Positions 9,761 to 18,151 of a DNA stretch of 64,000 nucleotides are shown here, piece after piece. Position 1 is the first letter of the stretch; each line of letters begins with the position of its first letter. The notes under the pieces were generated by a model, which worked only from the letters and a program-made list of their open reading frames with translations, did no database searches and had not been told where the DNA came from. A program made the translations under genes and the position numbers. This DNA comes from Candidatus Eremiobacterota bacterium (GTDB lineage: Bacteria > Vulcanimicrobiota > CADAWZ01 > Ess09-12), in assembly GCA_031082125.1 (NCBI GenBank), contig JAVHLM010000001.1, forward strand, positions 259,972-323,971. The letters are read 5' to 3'.

Positions 9761-10845
9761 TGAAACAGAAGGGGGGAAGCCTTTACAACTCGCCCTTGTC
9801 ACCTGTCGCCCCCTCGACAGAGCTCATCATCTGCCTCAGGCAGCTTGCAGCCCTCTACCGCGCGGGCATCCCCTTCGGAAGGGCCCTCTATATCATATCC
9901 CAGCAGACGCAGCACCCCACGCTCAAGATCGTCTTCACGGAGCTTGTGAACAACATCAATATAGGATGGACCATCACCAACGCCATCTCCATCTATCCAG
10001 GCGTCTTCCCCGAGCTCTATGTGAGGCTCATCGAGGTGGGGGAAAACACGGGAAGGCTCGAGCAGATGCTTGAGAAAATCGCCTTCCATGCCGAGAAGAC
10101 CAGGGAAAAATTCATGAAGCTCTTTACGGCCCTTGCCTACCCTGTCTTTGTCATCGCGCTGTGCCTCGCCTTCCTCATCATCGGCCCCGCCTTTGTCTTC
10201 AGGGGGATCCTGGAGTTCCTGCAGGACCTCAAGACCGATCTCCCCTTCCCTACCCATGTGCTCATCTTTTCATCGGCCATGGTCCGGTCGCCTCTCTTTT
10301 TCGTCATCTTCCCCATCCTGCTCTTCGGGATCTTCATGCTCGCCAGGAGCCTCTGGAAAAACAGGGAGAGCAGGAGGCTCATCCAGCGGCTGATCCTTGC
10401 CATCCCCGGCGTGGGAAAGCTCTATCATACCAGCGAGATAGCCACGCTGGCCCGCACCCTGGCCATCATCTTCGAATCGGGAATCCTGCTCCTGCCGGGC
10501 CTGGAGCTGACCAAGAGGGTCGTCTCAATAGTAGACCTTCAGGACGCTATTGACATGGTAAAGAAATCGGTGACCCTTGGCGATACCATCTATGACTCCT
10601 TCAGGAAATCCCCTTACTTCCCGCCGGTGTTCCTCCAGTTCATCACCGCCGGCGAGCAGACGGGAGAGCTGGGCTCAATGATGAACTGGGCCGCCTGGAT
10701 ATGCGAGCAGAATGCCGAGCATGCCATCAATGTAGTCCTGGAAGCCCTCCAGCCCATCATCATCCTTCTTATCGGCGTCATAGTGGGCTTCATCATAATA
10801 GCCACGATGGCGCCGATGCTGAAGGTGGCCCAGGGCCTCATGTGA
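9760..10845 (+). CDS. type II secretion/type IV pilus inner-membrane protein GspF/PilC
   Basis: The 361-residue protein shows the duplicated T2SSF domain: LRQLAALYRAGIPFGRAL near residue 30 and ATLARTLAIIFESGILLLPGL in the second half. VGENTGRLEQML and AGEQTGELGSMM mark equivalent positions in the two halves. Three hydrophobic segments lie near residues 125-150, 170-195 and 325-350. GspF/PilC is the polytopic platform that couples the assembly ATPase to pseudopilin extrusion. The ATG overlaps the kinase stop (TGATG), so it ends the four-gene operon. No ATPase or secretin gene is in the window; they must be encoded elsewhere. Confidence 0.93.
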   Translation: MKQKGGSLYNSPLSPVAPSTELIICLRQLAALYRAGIPFGRALYIISQQTQHPTLKIVFTELVNNINIGWTITNAISIYPGVFPELYVRLIEVGENTGRLEQMLEKIAFHAEKTREKFMKLFTALAYPVFVIALCLAFLIIGPAFVFRGILEFLQDLKTDLPFPTHVLIFSSAMVRSPLFFVIFPILLFGIFMLARSLWKNRESRRLIQRLILAIPGVGKLYHTSEIATLARTLAIIFESGILLLPGLELTKRVVSIVDLQDAIDMVKKSVTLGDTIYDSFRKSPYFPPVFLQFITAGEQTGELGSMMNWAAWICEQNAEHAINVVLEALQPIIILLIGVIVGFIIIATMAPMLKVAQGLM

Positions 10846-11081
10846 AGAAAATGCAGCGCATCTTACCAAGAACAATCTGCGGCTTGAAAATATTTTTCTG
10901 CCGCCGCCCGTCATCAGAGCTTACTCTTTGCCCTCGTGCAGCAGGGCTTTTCTCTTCACTGGAGAGCCTTTGAGGAGCTTTTACTGAAAAAATCACATAC
11001 CAGGCTCTTTCGGCCCTCCATGACCCATTCTGCCATGGCCTTTAAAGACTATAGCGACAAGCTTTTCAACGGTTAACCATT
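10846..11081 (+). other. intergenic stretch with no recognised feature
   Basis: Nothing convincing was seen between the gspF-like stop and the HNH promoter. An imperfect hairpin near 10945-10970 has no T run and is not called a terminator. No coding frame here is convincing. Confidence 0.5.
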
Positions 11082-11110
11082 TTGACATGAACACTATAAT
11101 TTTGTATAAT
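11082..11110 (+). promoter_or_regulatory. consensus sigma-70 promoter of the HNH gene
   Basis: TTGACA (11082-11087) and TATAAT (11105-11110) match the consensus exactly and are 17 bases apart. A second TATAAT at 11095-11100 is too close to the -35 box. Transcription should begin near 11117. Confidence 0.85.
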
Positions 11111-11118
11111 AATATAAG

Positions 11119-11134
11119 GGATACAATTGTATCC
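11119..11134. promoter_or_regulatory. perfect 16-bp palindrome at the transcription start, operator candidate
   Basis: GGATACAATTGTATCC is a perfect inverted repeat lying directly downstream of the consensus promoter, overlapping or just after the predicted +1. That is the usual place for a repressor operator that blocks initiation. The HNH gene product or an unlinked regulator could bind it. Confidence 0.55.
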
Positions 11135-11168
11135 AAACTGCCTGAAAAGACATGAAAGGAGGATCATT

Positions 11169-13544
11169 GTGAATATCGGCGTGATCCGCGAGTATCCCGG
11201 CTACGAGGCCACCATGAAGGGTGGACAGGTCTTCAAGGCGGGCCCCGGCCTTCCCCTGGTGACTTACGGCGCCGACGAGCTGCTCTCGCGCTCTGACAGC
11301 CGGCATATCTTCAGGGACCTCACCGGGGAGGTCCTGGACTGGAACCTCTGGTGCCTCTCGCAGGCCGGTTACAGGCTCGATCTTCACATCGGGGAGGCTC
11401 TCCTCTCCCTGAACGGGAAGCTTGAGATGCTCGGTTATGTGCGGGTTTCCGACTTTGTGCGCGAGGAGCTTGGGATCTCATCCCGGAGCGGTTATGAGCT
11501 GATGAGGAATGCGAAGGCCCTTCAGAAGCTCCCCCTCATCAGGGAGGCTCTTGAAAAGGGGCAGCTCAGGAAGAGCGCACTGCGGTATCTTTTCCAGGTC
11601 GTGAAGCCTGAAACCGAAGCCGAATGGCTTTCAAAGGCCATGCAGTGCACCGTGAGAGAAATTGAAGAGGAGGTGAAGAGGTTTAAATTAGGGGCTGGGG
11701 AGGCCGGCACCTTGGACGTTTCGGGGAAAACCGAGGGCAATCCCATGGCGAGCAACGGCATCGCAGCTTTTGTCGCCGGGGACGACGACGAAGAGGACAC
11801 GGGGAGCCTCGCCGTAAGCGCGCGGGTTCCTTTTTCTGTTGCCGCGAAGTGGGACAGGGCCATTGAAGTCTTTCGCAGGATGGAGGAGGCGAACCTCCCT
11901 TCGGAGTCCTTCGTGGAGGCTCTTCTCGCCGAGTTCGCCTCTTCGGCACCGTTCGAGGGTCTCGGGGATCCTGGCACAATGGTGCAGTCTCCGGAGGATT
12001 CCGATTCCGGGACAGGGAAACCGGGGGCCCGGGAGGCCGCGGGAGCTTCTTTCTGCCGCCTGCAGGGGAATGAATCCCATGGCGACTGCGCCACCCACGG
12101 CGAAGGGGCACCCTCTCGTGACGGCTCTGATGCTTCCGATACAAGGGAGACCGGCGCCGATCCCGCCATCGAGGAGAAAGCCCTTCTCCTTGGCGCCCTG
12201 GCGGGTGCCATCGGCTCCCTCGATGACGAGGCACTCTTCGGCGAGCGGGACAGGGAGCTTGCCCGGCAGGTCCACAAGGACCTCGAAGAGGTGTCGCACC
12301 TCTGGGAGTTCCTCCCCTGGAAGCCAGTCACGGTGGAGCTTCCTTCGGAGTTTCAGGCTCCCGGGAGCCACTGCTCCGATGCCGATACCGCCGTCGGGGC
12401 CCCGGACGGGACATTGGTGCGCCCTCCCGCCGATCCCTTCGAGACGGTCGCAAGGCTACGGAAGATGGCGGCGCTGCGCCACTCCCTCTCCTTCTACCAG
12501 GGAAGGCTCCTGCGGACCCTCAACAATTTCGGACTCTATAAAGACATGCTCTTCCTCTCCCTCGGGCACTATACCAGGGAGCGCCTGGGGATGTCCCGCA
12601 GCACCGCCTATTCCCTCATCAAGCAGGAAAGGAGTTATCTGGAGTATCCCGATATGCTGGACCTTGTGCAGGAGGGGAAGCTCACCCCAGAGCAGGCGCG
12701 CCATCTCTCCAGGGTCTTCATTGAGGGAACCCGCGTCCAGGGGGCATGGCTCTCCTATGCTCAGGAGGTCCCTGTTGCCACTCTCATGGCTTCGGTCGAG
12801 GGCTTCCTCCGCTTCGCGAAGAGAGCGGTCCACAAGAAATGGGACATCGCTCCCGAGGCTTTCGAGGTGGTCGTCACGGGAAGGTCAGTCAAAAGGATTA
12901 TCCAGGCTGATTCAAATGCCCATGAACCCAATGGGGATATGGGTTTGGATGCCGCAGTCCAGATTTCCGCACAGCAAAAAACAGGGGAAGGGGGACATAG
13001 TTCCGGGGGAGCCGTCATCTGGGAGGTCACCCAGGGCAGGGAGCACCCCGATCTCCCTGAGATTCTCTCCATCCTCTCGGGAGAGACCCCGGAAGAAGGG
13101 ACCTTCGGGTCAAATCCCTCAGACCGGGGCGCCATCATCCGCTTTTTCATCAAAAAAGATCTCATCCCCCTCTGGAACCACGCGGTGAGGCTCTGGGCCG
13201 CCGGCAGGTCCGAAGAAGCCGCCGAGGGCGGACAGGACCTCGCGCTCTTCATCGAGGCCCTTCTTGACACTTTCCTCTCCGCCTGGGACCTCCCCGAGAA
13301 GCGGGACATCCACCACCGCACCCTTGCCCGTGATAATTACCAGTGCCAGGCCCCGGGCTGCCGCTCGCGCCGCAATCTTCACTCCCATCACATCATCTTC
13401 CGCTCCCACGGGGGAAGCGATAAGCTTCACAACAGAATCACCCTCTGCATGGCCCACCACCTCAGGTGCGTCCATGAGGGCCACCTTGTCATCAGGGGCA
13501 CGGCGCCTCATAACCTCACCTTCATCTTCCCCCGCGGCGTCTGA
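11169..13544 (+). CDS. HNH nuclease-domain protein with duplicated N-terminal domain
   Basis: GTG 11169 is chosen as start because AAAGGAGG lies 6 bases upstream; the protein is then 791 residues. The C-terminus (about 700-775) is an HNH domain: DNYQCQAPGCRSR, HSHHIIFRSHGG and LCMAHHLRCVHEG give the two Cys positions and the HH/N/H pattern. Two similar helical blocks precede it. The first is near residues 55-165 (VSDFVREELGISSRSGYELMRN), the second near 440-560 (LSLGHYTRERLGMSRSTAYSLIK). They are joined by acidic, low-complexity linkers. This recalls the DUF222/13E12-type HNH proteins. The role is unknown; DNA binding by the helical blocks and cleavage by HNH is the natural reading. Confidence 0.85.
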   Translation: MNIGVIREYPGYEATMKGGQVFKAGPGLPLVTYGADELLSRSDSRHIFRDLTGEVLDWNLWCLSQAGYRLDLHIGEALLSLNGKLEMLGYVRVSDFVREELGISSRSGYELMRNAKALQKLPLIREALEKGQLRKSALRYLFQVVKPETEAEWLSKAMQCTVREIEEEVKRFKLGAGEAGTLDVSGKTEGNPMASNGIAAFVAGDDDEEDTGSLAVSARVPFSVAAKWDRAIEVFRRMEEANLPSESFVEALLAEFASSAPFEGLGDPGTMVQSPEDSDSGTGKPGAREAAGASFCRLQGNESHGDCATHGEGAPSRDGSDASDTRETGADPAIEEKALLLGALAGAIGSLDDEALFGERDRELARQVHKDLEEVSHLWEFLPWKPVTVELPSEFQAPGSHCSDADTAVGAPDGTLVRPPADPFETVARLRKMAALRHSLSFYQGRLLRTLNNFGLYKDMLFLSLGHYTRERLGMSRSTAYSLIKQERSYLEYPDMLDLVQEGKLTPEQARHLSRVFIEGTRVQGAWLSYAQEVPVATLMASVEGFLRFAKRAVHKKWDIAPEAFEVVVTGRSVKRIIQADSNAHEPNGDMGLDAAVQISAQQKTGEGGHSSGGAVIWEVTQGREHPDLPEILSILSGETPEEGTFGSNPSDRGAIIRFFIKKDLIPLWNHAVRLWAAGRSEEAAEGGQDLALFIEALLDTFLSAWDLPEKRDIHHRTLARDNYQCQAPGCRSRRNLHSHHIIFRSHGGSDKLHNRITLCMAHHLRCVHEGHLVIRGTAPHNLTFIFPRGV

Positions 13545-13608
13545 AGGCATTCAGCAGGGTATCACCTGTTACAATTTTGTAATTATCGGAGTCTGTCACC
13601 ATTATCTA

Positions 13609-13638
13609 TTGAAGGGAGGGGGAAACTTTTAGTATAAT
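13609..13638 (+). promoter_or_regulatory. promoter candidate for the PilX-like gene
   Basis: TTGAAG (13609-13614) and TATAAT (13633-13638) are 18 bases apart. The GTG start at 13674 follows with GAGGTGG as ribosome site. Confidence 0.5.
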
Positions 13639-13673
13639 AAAGGTAAGAGTTCTATGAAAACGAGGTGGTGACA

Positions 13674-15494
13674 GTGAGACGCAAAACACCTAATGGAATA
13701 GCGATGGCTACGCTTCTGATGGTGGTGGCCCTTGCATCCGTAGTGGCTTTCTCCCTCGCGGGGGGGAGCATTCTCCATCTCAACGTGGCCCAGAGCCAGG
13801 GGAATTCATCCGATGCCCGCAACTGCGCCGATGCCGCTACCGTGCTGGCCCTGGAGAAAACCCTTTCCAGCGCGAACCTGAACTTCGGCGTGGCAAGGAC
13901 AGACACCGAGACCCTCGACTTTCACAAGGGAAGTGACAATAAGGATGCCGAAGGGCAGCTCACCTTCAGCACCGCCAAGGCGACAGAGCTTAAAATCCCC
14001 TATTCCACGAACAACCTGGCGTCGAGCTCCTCAACGGTAGGCTGGAGCGACAGAGTGGTGCCCCAGAACAGCCTCCACCTCATAGGCGTGGGAAAGTGCA
14101 ACGGAGCCGTGCAGGCCGTCGAGGCCATCATACACCTCCCCCCCTTCCCTTACTGCATCGCCACCTCAGGAAAATTTGTCGCCGACAGTGAGATCCTTGT
14201 AGCGGCGGTGACCAGCAAGCTGGCTCTTGCAGGCGGTATAGAAGACAGCGAGATGCAGCCGGGCCACCTTCTTTCAAATAATACCGGCACCGAATCCGTA
14301 ACCCTTAACGGGAACAGCAAGATTACCGGCGACGTGCAGACTGCCGGCGAGATCAAGAAGAATGCCTCGGCTACCATTATTATCGGCGGTGAAGAGCGGG
14401 AGAAGCAGAGCGTCGTAAGCCTGCCCGATATCAACCTCGATACGTACGATCCCTCGACACCGACTCCCAAGCCAGGCCTCAACACCATCACGTCGCTCTC
14501 CGCAAGCCCCACAGTGACGGGCTTCAACATCTGCAACGGCACCCTTACCGTATCAGGTGACCTGAACCTTTCAAGCGCCCTTCTCTTTGTGAAGGGTGAC
14601 CTCTTCATCACTGGCGGTGTCAAGGGGAAGGGCGCCATCGTCTGCAAGGGCAACGTGAGCGTAGGATCGGGATGCATCCTGGAGACAGACAACCAGGTGG
14701 CGATGCTCGCCCAGGGAAACGTGACCCTCGGGGGCGTGAGCCCCGCGAGCTCGTCGTTCCAGGGCCTGGTGTATACCAAGGGGGACTTCACGGCGAGCGA
14801 CATCACCATCTGCGGCGCCTTCATCAATGCCGGGTCCCCCACCTCTCAGATCCACGTGACGAACGTGAAGATGGTGGGCGTGCCGGAATACCAGAGTATC
14901 TCTGTTTCGACAACTGTTGGCGGGGGAGGCGAACCTCAGACATTTCACATAGGAGACGACATCCACAGTCAAGCTCTTTTAGCTTCAAATCCTAGTCTAT
15001 TGAACAAGTTAAGAACTGAATGGAGCCCTGAGTGGACTGTAAGCAAGACAACTGATAATAAATATATGCTTGTCACTGATGGGAAACAGACCGAAGCACA
15101 GTATTTTGATAAATGTGTCAACAGTGATGAAGATATTACAAAGATCGCAGACACAGACTCACTTTGTTATCATATTGGAAATTGGGTAAGTAATGAGTTG
15201 GGTCAATATATATACACAAAAAAAGGGCAAACTGCATTCATGGAATACTTACAGGCCTGCCAAAATCCCGATTTCAATACAATAGTCCAGAATATATGGG
15301 GTGATCCCCTTAATCAAGATCAGACCAGTTACAGCAGAAGTATGCTTGCAGATGCCATCGGAGCAGGTACTGGAGGTGACGACGATGATGGGGGAAGTAG
15401 TTCTTCCACTTCAATTTTCCTCTTCAACCTCAACGACTTCCTCCGCCCCCAGGACCGCATGAAAGTGGTGCTCTGGCGCATGATCCCCTTCTAA
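13674..15494 (+). CDS. PilX-like pilus-associated protein with DUF7305/bactofilin-like beta region
   Basis: Three in-frame GTG codons occur; 13674 is preferred because GAGGTG sits 6 bases before it. The N-terminus (RRKTPNGIAMATLLMVVALA) is a short basic leader plus a hydrophobic helix with Gly at the junction. It resembles PilX-type proteins that lack the usual Glu 5. Residues about 155-420 form a repetitive beta region (SVTLNGNSKITGDVQTAGEI, FVKGDLFITGGVKGKGAIV) like DUF7305 or bactofilin folds. From about 14960 to 15415 the coding sequence becomes strikingly AT-rich, then returns to GC-rich codons for the last 25 residues. The role is probably in pilus or surface structure assembly. Confidence 0.75.
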   Translation: MRRKTPNGIAMATLLMVVALASVVAFSLAGGSILHLNVAQSQGNSSDARNCADAATVLALEKTLSSANLNFGVARTDTETLDFHKGSDNKDAEGQLTFSTAKATELKIPYSTNNLASSSSTVGWSDRVVPQNSLHLIGVGKCNGAVQAVEAIIHLPPFPYCIATSGKFVADSEILVAAVTSKLALAGGIEDSEMQPGHLLSNNTGTESVTLNGNSKITGDVQTAGEIKKNASATIIIGGEEREKQSVVSLPDINLDTYDPSTPTPKPGLNTITSLSASPTVTGFNICNGTLTVSGDLNLSSALLFVKGDLFITGGVKGKGAIVCKGNVSVGSGCILETDNQVAMLAQGNVTLGGVSPASSSFQGLVYTKGDFTASDITICGAFINAGSPTSQIHVTNVKMVGVPEYQSISVSTTVGGGGEPQTFHIGDDIHSQALLASNPSLLNKLRTEWSPEWTVSKTTDNKYMLVTDGKQTEAQYFDKCVNSDEDITKIADTDSLCYHIGNWVSNELGQYIYTKKGQTAFMEYLQACQNPDFNTIVQNIWGDPLNQDQTSYSRSMLADAIGAGTGGDDDDGGSSSSTSIFLFNLNDFLRPQDRMKVVLWRMIPF

Positions 15495-15500
15495 GGGCTG

Positions 15501-16061
15501 TCACTCCCAGACTTCGCCGAGTTCAATCGCGAGGCCGGGGAAAAGGGCGGGCTTGAAGATGGTATTGCCCGAGTGCTCAGAAACAAGGGTGTAACCTTCG
15601 CCCTTCCGGGCATATTCTTCCAGGACCTTCACCCTGGGGTCCAGCATCCAGTACCACTCCACGCCGAACTGCGCGTAGAGCTGAAATTTGATGACCCTGT
15701 CGGTCCTCATGGTAGAGGCCGAGTGGATCTCCACCACCAGGTCGGGTGCTCCCTCTATGCCACGGGAGCCCAGAATTGATGATTTCTCCTTTGAGATAAA
15801 GATAATATCGGGCTGTACAATCGTGCGGTCATCAAGAACGACATCCACGGGAGCATGGTAGAGAGCTCCCGTATTTGTTCCCTTGAGGAAATTACTGAGA
15901 ATCACTACAAGGTTTCTCGATACTCCCTGGTGGGAAAGGTCGGGTGCAGGATTCATGATAAGCCCTCCTTCCAGCACTTCGTAGCGCTTCCCGTCAGAAG
16001 GAAGGCAGAGATAATCCTCGTAAGTCAGCAATGCCCTTCGTACCTCTGCGGAGTCGGCCAT
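15501..16061 (-). CDS. Uma2 family endonuclease-fold protein (DUF820)
   Basis: ATG 16061 is preferred over GTG 16070 because GAGGTG lies 6 bases upstream. The 186-residue protein shows the family pattern: LTYEDYLCLP, GKRYEVLEGGLIMNPAP, VQPDIIFISKEK, APDLVVEIHSAST, a downstream Lys region (VIKFQLYAQFGVEWYWMLDP) and LFPGLAIEL near the end. The PD-(D/E)XK residues D and E-x-H/K are present. Uma2 proteins are common, often in many copies, and their biological role is unknown. It is a single gene converging on the PilX-like gene. Confidence 0.9.
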   Translation of the reverse strand: MADSAEVRRALLTYEDYLCLPSDGKRYEVLEGGLIMNPAPDLSHQGVSRNLVVILSNFLKGTNTGALYHAPVDVVLDDRTIVQPDIIFISKEKSSILGSRGIEGAPDLVVEIHSASTMRTDRVIKFQLYAQFGVEWYWMLDPRVKVLEEYARKGEGYTLVSEHSGNTIFKPALFPGLAIELGEVWE

Positions 16062-16180
16062 GGTAATCACCTCATCCCTATTGTAACACGGCGGCGCCAG
16101 GAAGGAAAGTCCCCCGCGATCACGAAGAACTTCTTTACCCCATCACATGCACTCATTGGTGGTAATGCGGAGGAACTATT

Positions 16181-16939
16181 ATGGCTTGGCTCTCAAAGCT
16201 CAAGGAGATAGTGACGAAATGCCGCGAGGAGGATCTTATCCTCAAGGAGCGGCGCCGGGCGCCCAGGATAAGCTGCTTTATAGAAGCAGCCTTCAGCGTA
16301 GGCGAATATACCTTTGAGGGGACTATTATCGCCCTAGAAGCCACAGGCCTCAGGCTCCTCTCGCCGGTAAAGCTCTCCAGGGGTGACATCCTCACGGTAA
16401 AAGCCCTCACCCTGCCTGATGAGACCGAAGGAGAGGGCCGCCACACGGTGCTCCTCAAGGCCGAGATTGTCTGGTGCCGGCAGAAGAGAGGCTTCCCCCT
16501 CTTCTATGCCGGCGCCATGTTCCTGGAAGATGAGGAGACCATCAGGAATACCTGGGTGTACAAGGAGCTCTCCCGCCACGGAGTGGCCTCAACAGGCGAT
16601 GCCGGGCGCAGAAGGACCGTGCGCGTCACCTCGAGCCTCCCTGTCCAGGTGGTGCTGGAAAAAAGAAAGTGGCTCACCGGCGTGGCCATCGACCTCTCCC
16701 TGGGGGGCATCAAGATGAACCTCATAAGGGACCCCGGCATCGACAAAGAGGTGACGCTCCGCATCGGCCCCTATAAAAACCTCGCCCTCATGGAGTGCCG
16801 CGGCATTATCAAGCGGAGCGCATACAACAAAAAGACAGAGGATTATACTCTGGGCGTCGAGTTCATAAATTTTGAAGATACCCAGGTGAAGCAGGTGGGC
16901 AACTATATCATGGCCCTGCTGAGAGAGGCCCGCATATAA
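16181..16939 (+). CDS. tandem PilZ-domain protein
   Basis: The 252-residue protein has two PilZ-like domains. The first (about residues 25-125) begins KERRRAPRISCFIEAAF but its second motif is degraded (ALEATGLRL). The second (about 140-245) has RRRTVRVTSSLPVQV and DLSLGGIKMNL, matching the RxxxR and D/NxSxxG c-di-GMP contacts. It is therefore a cytoplasmic c-di-GMP effector in which probably only the second domain binds the nucleotide. No neighbour shares its strand directly, so its target is not evident, although the window encodes pilus-type machinery and a diguanylate cyclase. Confidence 0.85.
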   Translation: MAWLSKLKEIVTKCREEDLILKERRRAPRISCFIEAAFSVGEYTFEGTIIALEATGLRLLSPVKLSRGDILTVKALTLPDETEGEGRHTVLLKAEIVWCRQKRGFPLFYAGAMFLEDEETIRNTWVYKELSRHGVASTGDAGRRRTVRVTSSLPVQVVLEKRKWLTGVAIDLSLGGIKMNLIRDPGIDKEVTLRIGPYKNLALMECRGIIKRSAYNKKTEDYTLGVEFINFEDTQVKQVGNYIMALLREARI

Positions 16940-16964
16940 ATAAAAGAGCCCCTTGCGGGGCTCT
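16936..16964 (-). terminator. intrinsic terminator of the RTX-like gene
   Basis: AGAGCCCC and GGGGCTCT form an 8-bp stem with a four-base loop. On the minus strand the stem is followed by TTTTATTTAT, so it terminates the gene at 16990-17964. It partly overlaps the end of the PilZ gene. On the plus strand the hairpin lacks a T run. Confidence 0.8.
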
Positions 16965-16989
16965 CTGGATGTTATTCTGCTGAAATATC

Positions 16990-17964
16990 CTATTTGTTGT
17001 AAAGGACATTCCCGTTCGGATCGACTACTTTGAAGTGCTCGGTGTTCTTCACCGTGATTGTTGAGCCGCCGTCGCCCGACTTGTAGAGGACCCTGCCGCG
17101 GGAATCCTTCACAGTGAAGTTCTGGTTGTTGGCATTGATGGTGGCGTAGTCGCCTGAGCCTGTGCCGCCGTCGATCACAACATTATCAGTTCCACCACTT
17201 ACCACATAAGTCATATTATCGTTTCCAGAACCACCATACATACGAACAGTATCGTTACCATCATTTCCATCTACGCGAAGCGTGTCATTGCCTGCACCGC
17301 CATCTTCATAAATATAGTCATTTCCAGAGCCACCTGTAGAATTCAGTGAATCTGTCCCCGTCCCACCATACTGGTACAGCCTGTCATTGCCTTCACCACC
17401 ATTGGCAACCATCCCGTCATTCCCGGCATCGCCGGTCTGATAGACATAGTCATTGCCCGACCCGGCATCGGTAGTCTGCGTATCATTCCCCGCGCCGCCA
17501 TACTGGTAAAGCCTGTCATCACCGGCGTTGCCGCTTTCATACTGCGTGTCATTCCCGGCATAGCCATACTGCCTGTAAGTATCATTGTTCACCGTGCCGA
17601 AGCGTATCTGGCTGTCATCGCCCCTGGTCCCCACATCCCTCGCATTGTCGCCTGTGGTGCCGCGGGGGAGCAGGTAAGGATTGTCGTTCGCATACTGCTC
17701 CAGGAACTGGCTCATCATGCCCTGCATGATTGCCTGCTGCTGAAAGTAGGGGAGCTGCATGAACTCCGCCATCCAGTTGGTCCCCGAATAGCTGCCGTTT
17801 GCACCATAGTTCTGGTACGACCCATCCATGGTGGGCCCCATGAGGCCGTTGGCGCCGTCGTACATCCCCTGGGCATAACTGTTGAAGGCAATGTCGGCGA
17901 TGAACTGTTGCGGCAGTATTACCATGGGGTAATTGCCATTGATTCCGTTATATCCAGTGTACAT
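16990..17964 (-). CDS. RTX-like repeat protein with 11-residue period
   Basis: The 324-residue protein has an N-terminal 105 residues rich in Gln, Met, Tyr and Asn without a signal peptide. It then has about 13 consecutive 11-residue repeats of the form GGxGNDxxxxx (for example GGAGNDTLRVD, GGSGNDYIYED) and a 60-residue C-terminal cap (VLYKSGDGGSTITVKN). The Gly/Asn/Asp pattern matches the Ca2+-binding turn of RTX repeats, but canonical RTX units are nine residues long. The C-terminal cap may be a type I secretion signal; this is not proven and no type I exporter is in the window. AAGGAGGGG precedes the ATG. It has its own promoter and terminator. Confidence 0.8.
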   Translation of the reverse strand: MYTGYNGINGNYPMVILPQQFIADIAFNSYAQGMYDGANGLMGPTMDGSYQNYGANGSYSGTNWMAEFMQLPYFQQQAIMQGMMSQFLEQYANDNPYLLPRGTTGDNARDVGTRGDDSQIRFGTVNNDTYRQYGYAGNDTQYESGNAGDDRLYQYGGAGNDTQTTDAGSGNDYVYQTGDAGNDGMVANGGEGNDRLYQYGGTGTDSLNSTGGSGNDYIYEDGGAGNDTLRVDGNDGNDTVRMYGGSGNDNMTYVVSGGTDNVVIDGGTGSGDYATINANNQNFTVKDSRGRVLYKSGDGGSTITVKNTEHFKVVDPNGNVLYNK

Positions 17965-17996
17965 ACTATCCCCTCCTTAAAGTTTCTCTATCTTTT

Positions 17997-18025
17997 ATTA
18001 TCAGTACAAAAAGAGGAAAAGTCAA
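17997..18025 (-). promoter_or_regulatory. promoter of the RTX-like gene
   Basis: On the minus strand TTGACT and GATAAT are 17 bases apart. Transcription would start near 17990, about 26 bases before the ATG at 17964. Confidence 0.65.
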
Positions 18026-18151
18026 TAGACATATTGTAAGAAAAGTTTTACATTTTTGTTACATTTTGGTAACCGATGACCGGGAAGAAGGGAATTTCCC
18101 ATGAAGGGAAAATTACTCTATGCGTGTCATTGAGAGAGGTGGAGGTGGCAT

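Noticed and set aside
10945-10970. Terminator after the gspF-like gene
   Set aside because: The hairpin is imperfect and no T run follows on either strand.
11839-13188. 449-codon plus-strand open frame in another frame of the HNH gene
   Set aside because: Arg/Ser/Pro-rich composition typical of a shifted GC-rich frame; no ribosome site and no motif.
16990-17964. CRISPR-like array suggested by regularly spaced repeats
   Set aside because: The periodicity is 33 bases and in frame, coding the 11-residue protein repeat; units are diverged and have no spacer structure.
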